This document shows positions 1-8,611 of a DNA stretch of 64,000 nucleotides, piece after piece. The stretch comes from JASJBU01 sp963790775 (GTDB taxonomy: Bacteria > Pseudomonadota > Gammaproteobacteria > Chromatiales > Chromatiaceae): NCBI GenBank assembly GCA_963790775.1, contig CAWBPR010000008.1:248001-312000 (forward strand), given 5' to 3'. The notes below the pieces were generated by a model. The model saw nothing but the letters and a program-made list of their open reading frames with translations. It searched no databases and was not told the DNA's origin. Position 1 is the stretch's first letter, and the number at the start of each line of letters is the position of its first letter. A program made the translations under genes and the position numbers.

Positions 1-197
1 CACTTTGGTTGAATCTCAAGTCGGGCCCGTCACTGCGTATCGACTGGTCAGACTGGCATCTATTCAGCAAATGGCGCATGGATGAGTTGGAAGGCAGGCG
101 GCTAGCGGTGCGCGGCTGGGTCTACCACCGTAATGGCCAACAGCGCATGCAGGTGCAGCATCCCGCCTCCGTCGAGTGGTTGGACAAGGAAACCTGA
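1..197 (+). CDS. C-terminal end of a thermonuclease-like protein (partial)
   Basis: The frame is open to the left edge of the window and closes at 197, so only about 64 C-terminal residues are present. The visible tail contains the segment GRRLAVRGWVYHRNGQQRMQ followed by a HPASVEWL stretch. This resembles the C-terminal beta-rich part that follows the nuclease core in some gammaproteobacterial thermonuclease-family proteins; the match is from memory and the catalytic part is outside the window. The gene ends about 160 bases before the phosphofructokinase start. It could equally be another OB-fold-type protein. Confidence 0.45.
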   Translation, partial: LWLNLKSGPSLRIDWSDWHLFSKWRMDELEGRRLAVRGWVYHRNGQQRMQVQHPASVEWLDKET

Positions 198-355
198 AAA
201 ATAATTATTTCCACAGGGTGTTCCGCCCTTTAACTGTCAAGTGTGAATAGGCTAATCTAGCCACCCAACCAATTATCGGCTTGCCTTAGTTGCGAGAGCC
301 ATTCCGGCGCTCGAGGAAGAGCGGGTCAAAGCTAAAACAACCCAGGAGTAGCCAA

Positions 356-1477
356 ATGCCCAAATCTATTGGAATTCTGACCGCAGGTGGTGATAGTCCG
401 GGGCTCAATGCAGCCATCCGGGGCGTCGGAAAGGCTGTGCAGGGTTCCTATGACATGCAACTGATAGGCTTCAGGGACGGGTTTCGCGGCCTGGTTGAAA
501 ACCGAATTATTCGTCTGGATAGCGGCATGCTGTCAGGGATTCTTACCAAGGGCGGGACCATTCTCGGCACCAGTCGGGATAAGCCTCACCGCATGATGTT
601 CAACGGTAAGAGGCAGGATATGACGGATGTGATCGTTGAAAACTATGCAGCTAACCAACTGGATGCCCTGGTTTGCGTGGGGGGCGGGGGAACACAGAAA
701 AATGCCCTGCAGTTGGCAGAAAAAGGTTTGAATATCATAACGCTGCCTAAAACGATCGATAATGACGTTGCGTATACCGATACAACGTTCGGGTTTGATA
801 CCGCGTTAGGCATTGCGACCGATGCCATCGACCGATTGCACAGTACCGCACATAGCCACCATCGGATTATCGTGGTTGAGATAATGGGGCATCGCGCCGG
901 CTGGTTGGCCCTCGGCGCAGGCATTGCAGGCGGCGCAGATGTCATTCTGTTGCCTGAGATCGGCTACAAAATAGAAAGCGTGGCCGATGCAATCAGAGGC
1001 AGGGTGCAAAGTGGCAAGCCCTTCAGTATCGTGGCTGTGGCGGAAGGGGCACTGCCTGAAGATCAGAGTAAGCGACTCAAGGCGGCTCAGGAGCTCAAAC
1101 TGTCGGCCACCGATAAAAAAGAGCGGAAGCGCGCGAAGCTGGAACTGGCAGAGCTGGTGGTGGCCAACGACCACCATACGGTTAAGCTGGCGCGGCAGTT
1201 GGAGGAGCTGACGGGGCTGGAGTCAAGGGTCACGATCCTTGGCCACCTGCAGCGAGGCGGCACCCCCTCAGCGGCTGACCGGCTGCTGGCCACGCGACTC
1301 GGCACCGCTTGTGCCGACCTGATCCATGATGGTCAGTTTGGCGTGATGGTCGCTTCTCAGGGTGAGCGGGCAGTGCCGGTCCCGCTGACAGAGGTGGCGG
1401 GTAACAAAAAACTGGTGCCTATGGATCATCCTTGGGTCATCAGTGCAAAAAGAGTAGGCACGGCTTTTGGCGACTGA
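356..1477 (+). CDS. 6-phosphofructokinase, ATP- or PPi-dependent type unclear
   Basis: A phosphofructokinase of 373 residues that phosphorylates fructose 6-phosphate in the cytosol. The start at 356 is chosen because an AGGAG lies 8 bases upstream and the protein then begins MPKSIGILTAGGDSPGLNAA, as the family does; a longer frame opens at 290 but adds an Arg/Ser-rich unlike segment. The phosphate-binding loop is residues 10-18 and the catalytic Asp is D135 in PKTIDND. The donor-site loop reads GGGGT (109-113) where E. coli PfkA has GGDGS, and K132 replaces the Gly of ATP enzymes. Lys at this place is typical of PPi-dependent enzymes, while Gly at the 104-equivalent is typical of ATP enzymes, so the donor cannot be assigned. 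In autotrophic sulfur oxidisers a PPi enzyme could run in the gluconeogenic/Calvin direction. Confidence 0.9.
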   Translation: MPKSIGILTAGGDSPGLNAAIRGVGKAVQGSYDMQLIGFRDGFRGLVENRIIRLDSGMLSGILTKGGTILGTSRDKPHRMMFNGKRQDMTDVIVENYAANQLDALVCVGGGGTQKNALQLAEKGLNIITLPKTIDNDVAYTDTTFGFDTALGIATDAIDRLHSTAHSHHRIIVVEIMGHRAGWLALGAGIAGGADVILLPEIGYKIESVADAIRGRVQSGKPFSIVAVAEGALPEDQSKRLKAAQELKLSATDKKERKRAKLELAELVVANDHHTVKLARQLEELTGLESRVTILGHLQRGGTPSAADRLLATRLGTACADLIHDGQFGVMVASQGERAVPVPLTEVAGNKKLVPMDHPWVISAKRVGTAFGD

Positions 1478-1637
1478 GCGCATCTGGAGCGGGGTGCGTA
1501 TAATTTAGTCACGTCAATGAGCATTTTATGGCCTTAATATTGACCGCCATCAATAGATGATGCTGGTTTCCACTCAGAGCGTTAGAGGTTCGATGTTAAA
1601 ATTCCACTCAGGAAATTATTTTGATTAAGGAATGGCC

Positions 1638-2147
1638 ATGAGCACCCCAGCAAGCGAAATGTATACATTGATTGCAAACCCGCAAATGATCAAGGATTCA
1701 CCTCTTGGGAGAGAGCTGAGTTCTGCGCAGTGTGAAAAATTAGCGGAGGTAGTCGCCGTACTTGGTCTGAAAGACGGTGAGTATCTTCTGGAAGAGGCCC
1801 ACCAGGACGAGACCCTGTATGTGATCGTGGATGGGCGTCTGGAAGTGGTCAAGTGCACCTCGCTGGATGACTGCGTGTCCCTGCAATTACTGAGGCAGGG
1901 CGATATGGCGGGAGAACTGGGCTTTATTGACGGGCAGCCGCATAGCGCCGGACTGCGTGCTTTGAGTAATTGCACGGTATTCAGTCTCGATAAACGCGAT
2001 CTAGAGGCATTTCTCGAGTCAGATCCCGAATTGGTTTACAAAGTGATGCGGTCGATTATCCGTACAGTGCATGTGATTCTGCGCAACATGAACCTGCAGC
2101 ATGTGGAGATGGCGAACTACATCAGCAAGCAGCACGGGCGCTATTGA
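1638..2147 (+). CDS. cyclic nucleotide-binding-domain protein without effector domain
   Basis: A protein of about 169 residues that is almost entirely one cNMP-binding-type beta-barrel. The start at 1638 is preferred over the ATG at 1632 because AGGA at 1628-1631 is then properly spaced. The phosphate-binding cassette is recognisable as GELGFIDGQPHSAGLRA, but the Arg that contacts the cyclic phosphate in CRP (ERSA) is His here (PHSA). No helix-turn-helix, kinase or GGDEF part follows; the C-terminus is the helix that would normally lead into an output domain. It stands alone between the phosphofructokinase and a hydrolase. It may be a partner or sensor subunit, and binding of cAMP or c-di-GMP cannot be claimed. 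Confidence 0.8.
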   Translation: MSTPASEMYTLIANPQMIKDSPLGRELSSAQCEKLAEVVAVLGLKDGEYLLEEAHQDETLYVIVDGRLEVVKCTSLDDCVSLQLLRQGDMAGELGFIDGQPHSAGLRALSNCTVFSLDKRDLEAFLESDPELVYKVMRSIIRTVHVILRNMNLQHVEMANYISKQHGRY

Positions 2148-2488
2148 GCCGCATATTTCCCTTCCGGGAGCGTGCGGACCATTCTTCCGGTTGTATTTTG
2201 TGAGTAAGCGCTTACATCTGACTTGAAGCCTTTTAGTACAGTCCGCCCCCACGAGTTGCGGGCTGCAGCAGGCGATGGATGATCAGGCAGGGGAAAAATT
2301 CCCGGCTGCAAATCCTTTCATTGCTTGATGCCTTCCCTTTCAGCGGTAAAATCCCCTGACCACCCAGCGTCACTATATTGATGCCGCTGGTCGAGCGGGC
2401 GAACTGCAGGCTCATAAACGGGTCTCAGTATAGAATCCGCGTTGGCTTGCACGGGATTTTTTACCCCTAATCCATTCAGGAGGAGAAA
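2148..2488. other. 341-base intergenic region
   Basis: I see no convincing gene. It contains a perfect 12-base palindrome (listed separately) and a clear AGGAGGAG ribosome-binding site just before the hydrolase start at 2489. Short frames on the minus strand here have no ribosome-binding site and no family resemblance. Confidence 0.5.
2204..2215. promoter_or_regulatory. 12-base perfect palindrome GTAAGCGCTTAC
   Basis: GTAAGCGCTTAC reads identically on both strands. It lies 57 bases after the cNMP-domain gene and 274 bases before the hydrolase. It could be an operator, but no known regulator site is recognised. Confidence 0.3.
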
Positions 2489-3277
2489 ATGAAAAAAATT
2501 TTGTTGGGTTGTTTGTTGCTCGGTTTTTCAGGTCTTGCCATGTCAGAGGTCGTGGGTAAGCCGGTCGAGTACCAGGCCGGTGATTCCGTCTTAAAAGGAT
2601 ATCTAGCTTACGATGATGCGCTTGCGGGCAAGCGTCCTGGCGTTCTCGTAGTGCATGAGTGGTGGGGACACAATGAATATGCCCGTAAGCGGGCTGAGAT
2701 GTTGGCTGCTCAGGGTTACACTGCGCTGGCTGTGGATATGTATGGGGATGGCAAGCAGGCCAGTCATCCGGAGGATGCGGGACGCTTCGCCGGTGAAGTG
2801 AAGAAGAACATGGGGGAAGCCACCCTGCGGTTTCTCGCCGCGGATAACTTTCTGCAAGCGCAGGACACAGTGGATCCCGCTAAAATCTCCGCTATCGGTT
2901 ACTGCTTCGGTGGCGGTATCGTTTTAGAGATGGCGCGCAGGGGGGTGGACCTGGATCTGGTGGCCAGTTTTCATGGCAGTCTGGGAACTGAGTCTCCAGC
3001 CAAGTCCGGTGCTGTCAAAGCCCGCGTGTTGGTCTACAACGGGGCAGACGATCCTTTTGTCAAACTGGAGCAGGTCGAAAAATTCAAGGCCGAGATGGAG
3101 AGCGCCGGAGTTGACTACAGCTTTATCGATTACCCTGGGGCGAAGCACTCATTCACCAATCCGGGCGCCGACCAGTTCGGCAAGCAGTTTAATCTGCCAT
3201 TAGCCTACAACAAGGAGGCGGATGAAAAGTCGTGGGATTCACTGCTCGATGAGTTGAATTCCAGATATCAGCCCTGA
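2489..3277 (+). CDS. exported dienelactone hydrolase family protein
   Basis: An alpha/beta-hydrolase of 262 residues with an N-terminal signal peptide (MKK, hydrophobic core, cleavage probably after LAMS at about residue 19), so it should act in the periplasm. The dienelactone-hydrolase triad is visible: nucleophile C139 in GYCFGGG, Asp at 187/188 in GADDPF, and H220 in GAKHSFT; the early HEWWG motif (56-60) supplies the oxyanion region. Start at ATG 2489 has AGGAGGAG just upstream. True substrates of such exported homologues are not established; lactone or ester hydrolysis is the family activity. No operon partner is visible. Confidence 0.9.
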   Translation: MKKILLGCLLLGFSGLAMSEVVGKPVEYQAGDSVLKGYLAYDDALAGKRPGVLVVHEWWGHNEYARKRAEMLAAQGYTALAVDMYGDGKQASHPEDAGRFAGEVKKNMGEATLRFLAADNFLQAQDTVDPAKISAIGYCFGGGIVLEMARRGVDLDLVASFHGSLGTESPAKSGAVKARVLVYNGADDPFVKLEQVEKFKAEMESAGVDYSFIDYPGAKHSFTNPGADQFGKQFNLPLAYNKEADEKSWDSLLDELNSRYQP

Positions 3278-3321
3278 TTTCAGGTGTCAGGTCCGGGGTT
3301 TGCTGGTGAAACCCTGGGCCC

Positions 3322-3513
3322 TCAGCAGTCATCATCCCGTAGTGCCTCGACAGATAGATGCTCATCATCACATGCCACGCTCAAAGTGATCGGGCGGCAG
3401 CAGACAGCACAATCTTCGATATACTGTTGCTGATCTGTGCTGCAATCGATGAGAATTTCTATGCTTTCACCGCAATAGGGGCAGCGGATAAATCGGGATT
3501 CCAGTGCATTCAT
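3322..3513 (-). CDS. CPXCG-motif cysteine-rich small protein
   Basis: A 63-residue protein with two CXXC pairs, CPYC near residue 11 and CAVC near residue 36, matching the small CPXCG-type Cys-rich family (Pfam Cys_rich_CPXG), whose function is unknown. The pairs suggest a zinc ribbon. Its ATG overlaps the stop of the upstream membrane-protein gene (ATGA), which indicates translational coupling. The C-terminus is acidic. Confidence 0.85.
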   Translation of the reverse strand: MNALESRFIRCPYCGESIEILIDCSTDQQQYIEDCAVCCRPITLSVACDDEHLSVEALRDDDC

Positions 3514-3797
3514 TGAAAAAAGACCAGGCCCAAGGCTAACAGAAAAAGAATCCAGAACAGCACCGCGTAGGGAGCTGGATGGTTCTCTGTGCGGTAGCCC
3601 CTGGCAAATGCCTCGGGAAATCCGAAGCCTGCGAAGTTGGCGATCAGCCGATAGTAGATGATACCCAGGAGTAAAATCAGCAAGGCGAAGCTTTGTCCCA
3701 GGGCTTTATCGAAATCATCCCGCACAAAAAGGTACAGGGTTGTGAAGAGATAAAGTCCGATGGCGATTTTCTGGTGTCTGTCGAGATGCACGGGCAT
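3510..3797 (-). CDS. small membrane protein, three predicted TM segments
   Basis: A 95-residue hydrophobic protein. Hydrophobic stretches lie at about residues 11-25, 37-53 and 77-94, separated by short charged loops, so an inner-membrane location is expected. I do not recognise a named family. It is the first gene of a two-gene unit with the CPXCG protein, with a 4-base stop/start overlap. An AGG lies 5 bases before the ATG. Confidence 0.75.
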   Translation of the reverse strand: MPVHLDRHQKIAIGLYLFTTLYLFVRDDFDKALGQSFALLILLLGIIYYRLIANFAGFGFPEAFARGYRTENHPAPYAVLFWILFLLALGLVFFQ

Positions 3798-3941
3798 TTG
3801 GCCTGAGTGACTGTTATTACCCCTATGAGTTTGTCAGAAATTTAAACTAATCCAAAATCCAGTTGCAGCTTCGCTTGTGAAACCTGTGTTGGTTGACATG
3901 GTAGGATGCGCTCAAGTGGTTTTCAGTTCTAAATAAACAAA

Positions 3942-5339
3942 ATGGATAATCAGCATTTCGACACGATAATTATTGGTAGCGGCCCAGGAGGGGAAGGCGC
4001 CGCCATGAAGCTGGCCAAAGCAGGCCAGCAGGTTGCTGTGGTGGAGTCCTATAAGGAAGTGGGTGGCGGTTGTCTGCACTGGGGAACAATCCCGAGCAAG
4101 GCGTTACGTCAGAATATTCAGATGCTGGCGGATTACCGCCGCAACCCGCTCTTCCAACTCACCGATTACCAGTTGGATGTGGACTATCCTCAATTACTCC
4201 AGGCAGCCGAAGCGGTAATTCAGGAGCAGGTCAGTACGGCCAATCGTTATTACAACCGTAATCAGATCAAGGTGATACATGGCTATGCCCGTCTGATCGA
4301 CCCGCATGTCGTTGAAGTGACCGAGAATAGTGGCAAGCTGCTGGGCTTTTCAGCGGATAATCTGATCATTGCCAGTGGTTCAAGGCCTTATCACTCGCCG
4401 GATATCGATTTTACTCATCCCCGTATCTGCGACAGTGACAGCATACTGCGCTTGGATCACACGCCGGCTACCCTGATTATTTATGGCGCCGGGGTGATCG
4501 GTTGTGAATACGCCTCGGTATTCTGCAATCTAGATGTCAAGGTCAATCTGGTAAATACCCGTGACCGCCTGCTCTCATTCATGGATGACGAGATCACTGA
4601 TGCCCTAAGTTACCATCTGCGCCAGCAGGGAACGATAATTCGGCATGATGAGGCCTATGAGCAGGTTGAGCCCACTGATGATGGCGTGATCCTGCATTGC
4701 AAGTCCGGCAAGAAGATCAAAAGTGATCTGCTGTTATGGGCCAATGGCCGCGCTGGCAATACTCGCGACATGGGGCTGGAAGCGATCGGGATCGCAATCA
4801 ACAAGCGGGGCCAGATAGAGGTCAATGAGCGATATCAGACCAGTCAGCCGCACATCTACGCTGTAGGGGATGTGGTGGGTTACCCGGGCTTGGCCAGCGC
4901 CAGTTACGATCAGGGACGCTTTGCCGCCACCCTGATTGCGGATGGTGAGGCGGACTGGAGACTGATCAAGGATATTCCCACTGGCATCTACACCAGCCCG
5001 GAAATCAGCTCAGTGGGGCGCACTGAACGCGAGCTCACGGAGCAGAAGGTCCCCTATGAAGTGGGGCAGGCAAGTTTCAATACCATCGCCCGCGCACAGA
5101 TCTGCGGCCATACCGTGGGTATGCTGAAGATCCTGTTTCATCGCGATACCCTGGAAATGCTGGGTATCCACTGTTTTGGCGAAGGCGCTACTGAGATCAT
5201 CCATATCGGTCAGGCGATCATGTCGCAGTCGGGAGAGGCGAATAACCTGCGCTATTTTGCGGAGACCACCTTCAACTATCCGACCATGGCTGAGGCGTAT
5301 CGGGTGGCGGCGTTGAATGGTTTGAATCGTCTCTTTTAA
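3942..5339 (+). CDS. sthA: soluble pyridine nucleotide transhydrogenase
   Basis: A flavoprotein of 465 residues that exchanges hydride between NADPH and NAD+ in the cytosol. The N-terminal FAD motif is GSGPGGEGAA (about 12-21), followed by GGGCLHWGTIPSKALR. SthA proteins keep only the first Cys of the usual disulfide-reductase CxxxxC pair, and here too a Thr takes the second place, which separates it from lipoamide dehydrogenase and glutathione reductase. A second Rossmann motif (GAGVIGCEYAS) and the C-terminal dimerisation domain ending TTFNYPTMAEAYRVAALNGL match SthA closely. No clear Shine-Dalgarno precedes ATG 3942. It converges on the hemerythrin gene with only 10 bases between stops. 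Confidence 0.95.
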   Translation: MDNQHFDTIIIGSGPGGEGAAMKLAKAGQQVAVVESYKEVGGGCLHWGTIPSKALRQNIQMLADYRRNPLFQLTDYQLDVDYPQLLQAAEAVIQEQVSTANRYYNRNQIKVIHGYARLIDPHVVEVTENSGKLLGFSADNLIIASGSRPYHSPDIDFTHPRICDSDSILRLDHTPATLIIYGAGVIGCEYASVFCNLDVKVNLVNTRDRLLSFMDDEITDALSYHLRQQGTIIRHDEAYEQVEPTDDGVILHCKSGKKIKSDLLLWANGRAGNTRDMGLEAIGIAINKRGQIEVNERYQTSQPHIYAVGDVVGYPGLASASYDQGRFAATLIADGEADWRLIKDIPTGIYTSPEISSVGRTERELTEQKVPYEVGQASFNTIARAQICGHTVGMLKILFHRDTLEMLGIHCFGEGATEIIHIGQAIMSQSGEANNLRYFAETTFNYPTMAEAYRVAALNGLNRLF

Positions 5340-5349
5340 TGCTTTGCCA

Positions 5350-5745
5350 TTATTGACAACTGTATGCTGAAATTTTCATGTCTTCTTTTATTGTGTGATC
5401 AATGAACCACTCCTTAAGAAAGCCAATTATATCTTCAGCCGGTAACAACGATTCATTGAATAGACCAATCTTCCCATGTAACTGGTTGAGCAGATGGAAA
5501 TGCTGTTTGCTGTGTAGTTCCAGATCTGGGTAGTTAATTTTATACATGAAATTTTCCTCACTCAGGAAGTGAAATTGTGTGTATTTCACCAACTCGCTGA
5601 GTAGGCTCAATGTATATTTAACATCAGTGACGTTTGTTAAATCAGATTCCAACCTGTTTATTAAATCAACAAAGTAATGGTGTTGCAGATCTATCTCTTC
5701 GATACCGACCTGATAGTAACTGCGCCAAATAAGTTGCTTCGTCAT
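5350..5745 (-). CDS. bacteriohemerythrin
   Basis: A 131-residue single-domain hemerythrin that binds O2 at a non-haem di-iron site. All seven ligands sit at canonical positions: H22, H59, E63, H78, H82, H117 and D122 (HFLSE, HSKQH and HTIKED segments). It starts only 7 bases after the sucD stop on the same strand, so it is probably the last gene of a sucC-sucD-hemerythrin operon. There is no strong ribosome-binding site, which also fits coupling to sucD. O2 storage or sensing is the family role; the link to succinyl-CoA ligase is inferred from position only. Base composition is more AT-rich than sucCD, which may point to later acquisition. Confidence 0.93.
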   Translation of the reverse strand: MTKQLIWRSYYQVGIEEIDLQHHYFVDLINRLESDLTNVTDVKYTLSLLSELVKYTQFHFLSEENFMYKINYPDLELHSKQHFHLLNQLHGKIGLFNESLLPAEDIIGFLKEWFIDHTIKEDMKISAYSCQ

Positions 5746-5752
5746 GTCTTTG

Positions 5753-6664
5753 TTACTGACAGTCGTGATGTGTGTGATGCTGTGGGATAGATCTCTGATT
5801 CAATAGATTTGCCATCGTTTGACCCATCTCTGCGGGTGAGCGTACAACATGAACTCCGGCAGATTCCAGAGCATTGAATTTGGCATCGGCAGTACCCTTG
5901 CCGCCACTGATGATCGCTCCAGCATGCCCCATGCGCTTTCCGGGAGGGGCCGTGACGCCGGCGATATAGGCTACAACAGGCTTACTGACATGGTCCTGAA
6001 TATATGCTGCTGCCTCCTCTTCAGCTGAACCGCCAATCTCCCCAACCATGATGATGCCTTCTGTCTGCTCGTCCAGTTCAAACAACTGCAGGCAATCAAT
6101 AAAACTGGTTCCGCTGATTGGATCCCCACCCAGGCCAACGCAGGTGCTCTGGCCAAGACCGGACAGCGTTGTCTGGTTGACTGCTTCATAGGTAAGGGTG
6201 CCGGAACGGGAGATGATCCCTACCCTGCCCTGCCGGTGGATCGAGCCTGGCATGATGCCGATCTTGCATGCTCCCGGGGTGATGATACCCGGACAGTTAG
6301 GGCCGATCAGGCGAGCTTCATAGGATTTCAATGCCTCTTTAACTTTCAGCATATCCAGAATAGGGATGCCTTCGGTGATGCAGGCAATGATTTTAATCCC
6401 GGCGTCTGCTGCTTCAATAATGGCGTCAGCGGCGAATGGAGGTGGTACGTAGATCATGCTGGCATCAGCGTTGGTTGACTCGACAGCATCGTGCATGGTG
6501 TTGAAGACGGGACGATCGAGATGTTTCTGTCCCCCTTTCCCCGGGGTCACTCCACCGACCAGGTTGGTGCCGTAGGCTATCGCGTGCTCAGAATGGAAGC
6601 TGCCCTGCTTGCCCGTAAAGCCCTGGCATATGACTTTGGTGTGTTTGTCTACGAGAATGCTCAT
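5753..6664 (-). CDS. sucD: succinyl-CoA ligase alpha subunit
   Basis: The 303-residue alpha subunit of the TCA enzyme that interconverts succinyl-CoA and succinate with nucleotide triphosphate formation. The start at 6664 (MSILVDKHTKVICQGFTGKQ) is chosen because it has an AGGAT upstream and gives the family length; the frame is open 34 codons further up, into sucC. The CoA-binding Rossmann segment (GFTGKQG), the ACITEGIP motif and the phospho-His region GHAGAIISGGKGT are present. sucC ends 25 bases upstream. The C-terminus carries a His-rich tail (QHHTHHDCQ), a little unusual. The enzyme is cytosolic and pairs with SucC. Confidence 0.95.
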   Translation of the reverse strand: MSILVDKHTKVICQGFTGKQGSFHSEHAIAYGTNLVGGVTPGKGGQKHLDRPVFNTMHDAVESTNADASMIYVPPPFAADAIIEAADAGIKIIACITEGIPILDMLKVKEALKSYEARLIGPNCPGIITPGACKIGIMPGSIHRQGRVGIISRSGTLTYEAVNQTTLSGLGQSTCVGLGGDPISGTSFIDCLQLFELDEQTEGIIMVGEIGGSAEEEAAAYIQDHVSKPVVAYIAGVTAPPGKRMGHAGAIISGGKGTADAKFNALESAGVHVVRSPAEMGQTMANLLNQRSIPQHHTHHDCQ

Positions 6665-6689
6665 GATCCTAATCCTGTTAACTTGTGTC

Positions 6690-7850
6690 TCAGCCTGCAG
6701 CGGCAATGGCTTTTTGAGCGGCTTCGGTAAAGTTGCTGGTGATAATAAAATCGAGTCCGCTCTCATTTAACATTTTCAGTCCCTGTTCTGCATTGGTGCC
6801 TTCCAGTCTGACGACTACCGGTACAGACACGCCGGCCTTTTTCGAGGCGCTTATAATTCCTTCAGCGATCAGATCGCAGCGGACAATGCCACCAAAGATG
6901 TTAACCAGGATGGTCTTGACTTTGTGGTCGGAGAGGATGAGCTTGAATGCTTCGGTGACGCGTTCGGCGGTGGCGCCTCCCCCCACATCGAGAAAATTTG
7001 CGGGCTCACCACCATGCAGCTTAACCAGATCCATGGTGGCCATGGCCAGGCCGGCGCCATTCACCATGCAGCCGATGTTGCCCTCCAGGGTGATGTAGTT
7101 GAGGTCGTGTTGGGCGGCAGCAGCCTCTTTTTCATCCTCCTGACTTGAGTCGCGCATGGCCAGAATGTCCTGGTGTCTATAGAGGGCATTGCTGTCAATG
7201 TTGAGTTTTGCATCAAGGGCGATGAGTTCTCCTGAGGCTGTCACGATCAATGGGTTGATCTCGATCAGGCTGACATCTTTATCCAGATAAAGCCTGAACA
7301 GCCCCATCATGATTTGTGAGAACTGCTTGATCTGGTTTCCCGCGAGGCCGAGCCCAAAAGCCAGCTTACGACACTGATAGGGCAGCAGTCCGGTAGAGGG
7401 ATTGACCAGGGTTGTGAGGATCTTGTCAGGTGTCTCGGCAGCTACCTCCTCTATATTCATACCGCCGGCACTAGAGGCCATGAATGCGATGCGGGAGTGA
7501 GCCCGATCAAGCAGTGCACCTAGGTAGAGTTCCCGGTCGATATCACTGCCCTGCTCTACCAGTACCTGGTGTACGGGCAAGCCGCCAGGGCCAGTCTGTC
7601 TGGTGATCAGTGTCATGCCGAGCATCTCTTCCGCTGCCGCTTCTGCTTCATCCAGGGTTCTGGCGAGTTTTACGCCGCCTGCTTTGCCGCGGCCCCCCGT
7701 ATGCGCCTGGGCCTTGATCACCCAGAAATTGCCTCCCAGCTCTTGTGCGGCAGCCCTGGCGCCATGAGGGCTGGAAACGGCTTTGCCGTTGGGTACGGGG
7801 ATGCCGTAGTCAGAAAAAAGCCCTTTAGCTTGATACTCGTGCAAGTTCAT
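6690..7850 (-). CDS. sucC: succinyl-CoA ligase beta subunit
   Basis: The 386-residue nucleotide-binding beta subunit. It opens MNLHEYQAKGLFSDYGIPVP, a family signature, followed by the ATP-grasp domain (KAQAHTGGRGKAGGVK at about 46-61; EINPLIV for metal binding) and the ligase domain with NIFGGIVRCDLIAEGI. GGA lies 7 bases before the ATG. It is the first gene of sucC-sucD-hemerythrin. The nucleotide specificity (ATP or GTP) cannot be read off with certainty. Confidence 0.96.
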   Translation of the reverse strand: MNLHEYQAKGLFSDYGIPVPNGKAVSSPHGARAAAQELGGNFWVIKAQAHTGGRGKAGGVKLARTLDEAEAAAEEMLGMTLITRQTGPGGLPVHQVLVEQGSDIDRELYLGALLDRAHSRIAFMASSAGGMNIEEVAAETPDKILTTLVNPSTGLLPYQCRKLAFGLGLAGNQIKQFSQIMMGLFRLYLDKDVSLIEINPLIVTASGELIALDAKLNIDSNALYRHQDILAMRDSSQEDEKEAAAAQHDLNYITLEGNIGCMVNGAGLAMATMDLVKLHGGEPANFLDVGGGATAERVTEAFKLILSDHKVKTILVNIFGGIVRCDLIAEGIISASKKAGVSVPVVVRLEGTNAEQGLKMLNESGLDFIITSNFTEAAQKAIAAAG

Positions 7851-8611
7851 AGTGCGTTCCGTTCATGGCGAGAATGTAACAGGGTCCAAATCTCACCAGT
7901 TTAGTCTGTTGCAAGAAGCTTGTGTTAAACAGGTGGAATCGTTAGTGGATTTCGATATGGAGGTTTACGCGAAAAGGAGGGGTGAGGAGGCTGTAATCAT
8001 ATGGTTCACCTAAATTTAAGGGCTATATTCAAATCGCTAAAATCAGCATAATGAGACTGCAACTAATTGATTCTGTATTATTTTTGCTGAAGCGCACCAT
8101 GTTTGCTAGAGTCGTTGTCTATTTTGCGCGTTTTTTGTGCGTGACCATGTTGTCGGCGTTATTTCTTATAGGGTCAAGACGCTGTTTTTGCTCGGTCCGG
8201 TGAGTCGGCTGCCGGGCTGAATTCAATATCCAGTAGTGTCAGGAAGTTGGTTTTTCATGAAAATCGGGCACCAAACAGCTTATGCTGGATAACGAAAATA
8301 TCTCAAATGATAGCGATTTGTCGCTATTGGTGTCTAGTGGGTGTAATTGCGCCATGAACAGCCTCTTCCCTATTTGCACTGCTGTTGCCGGGTGTTTATG
8401 CCTCATAGGGCAAAGGAGTGGTCTTTGCTAGAATCCTTTGAGGTGGATGGTTTTTATTGTTTGTATAAGACGTTCTGAAGGCTATTTGCTCAAACAGACG
8501 CAGAATATCTGATTGCTTAATCAGTATTGTGTTGGTTAGCTATATTTTTGGTATGAATAATGCGCATCATATCAGGCCTGCTCTGAGATTTGGTGTGCGT
8601 GGAGAGCGAAA
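7851..8611. other. 761-base intergenic region between sucC and mdh
   Basis: The divergent spacer carries the control regions of sucC and mdh. I see no convincing protein gene: frames are short and broken. It is AT-rich with several T-tracts, and it contains one perfect 7-base-stem hairpin at 8310-8327. The mdh ribosome-binding site GGAGA is near 8600. Its length is unusual for this compact window, so a small RNA is possible but not shown. Confidence 0.5.
8310..8327. other. perfect 7-bp hairpin ATAGCGA-TTTG-TCGCTAT
   Basis: The two arms are exact complements with a four-base loop. No T-run follows on either strand, so it is not a standard Rho-independent terminator. It lies in the long sucC/mdh spacer. 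Confidence 0.35.

Noticed and set aside
1499..1504. TATAAT before the cNMP-domain gene
   Set aside because: No -35 element at a suitable distance.
3954..4110. Missing second redox Cys in the transhydrogenase
   Set aside because: SthA enzymes normally lack the disulfide pair, so this is expected and not a defect.
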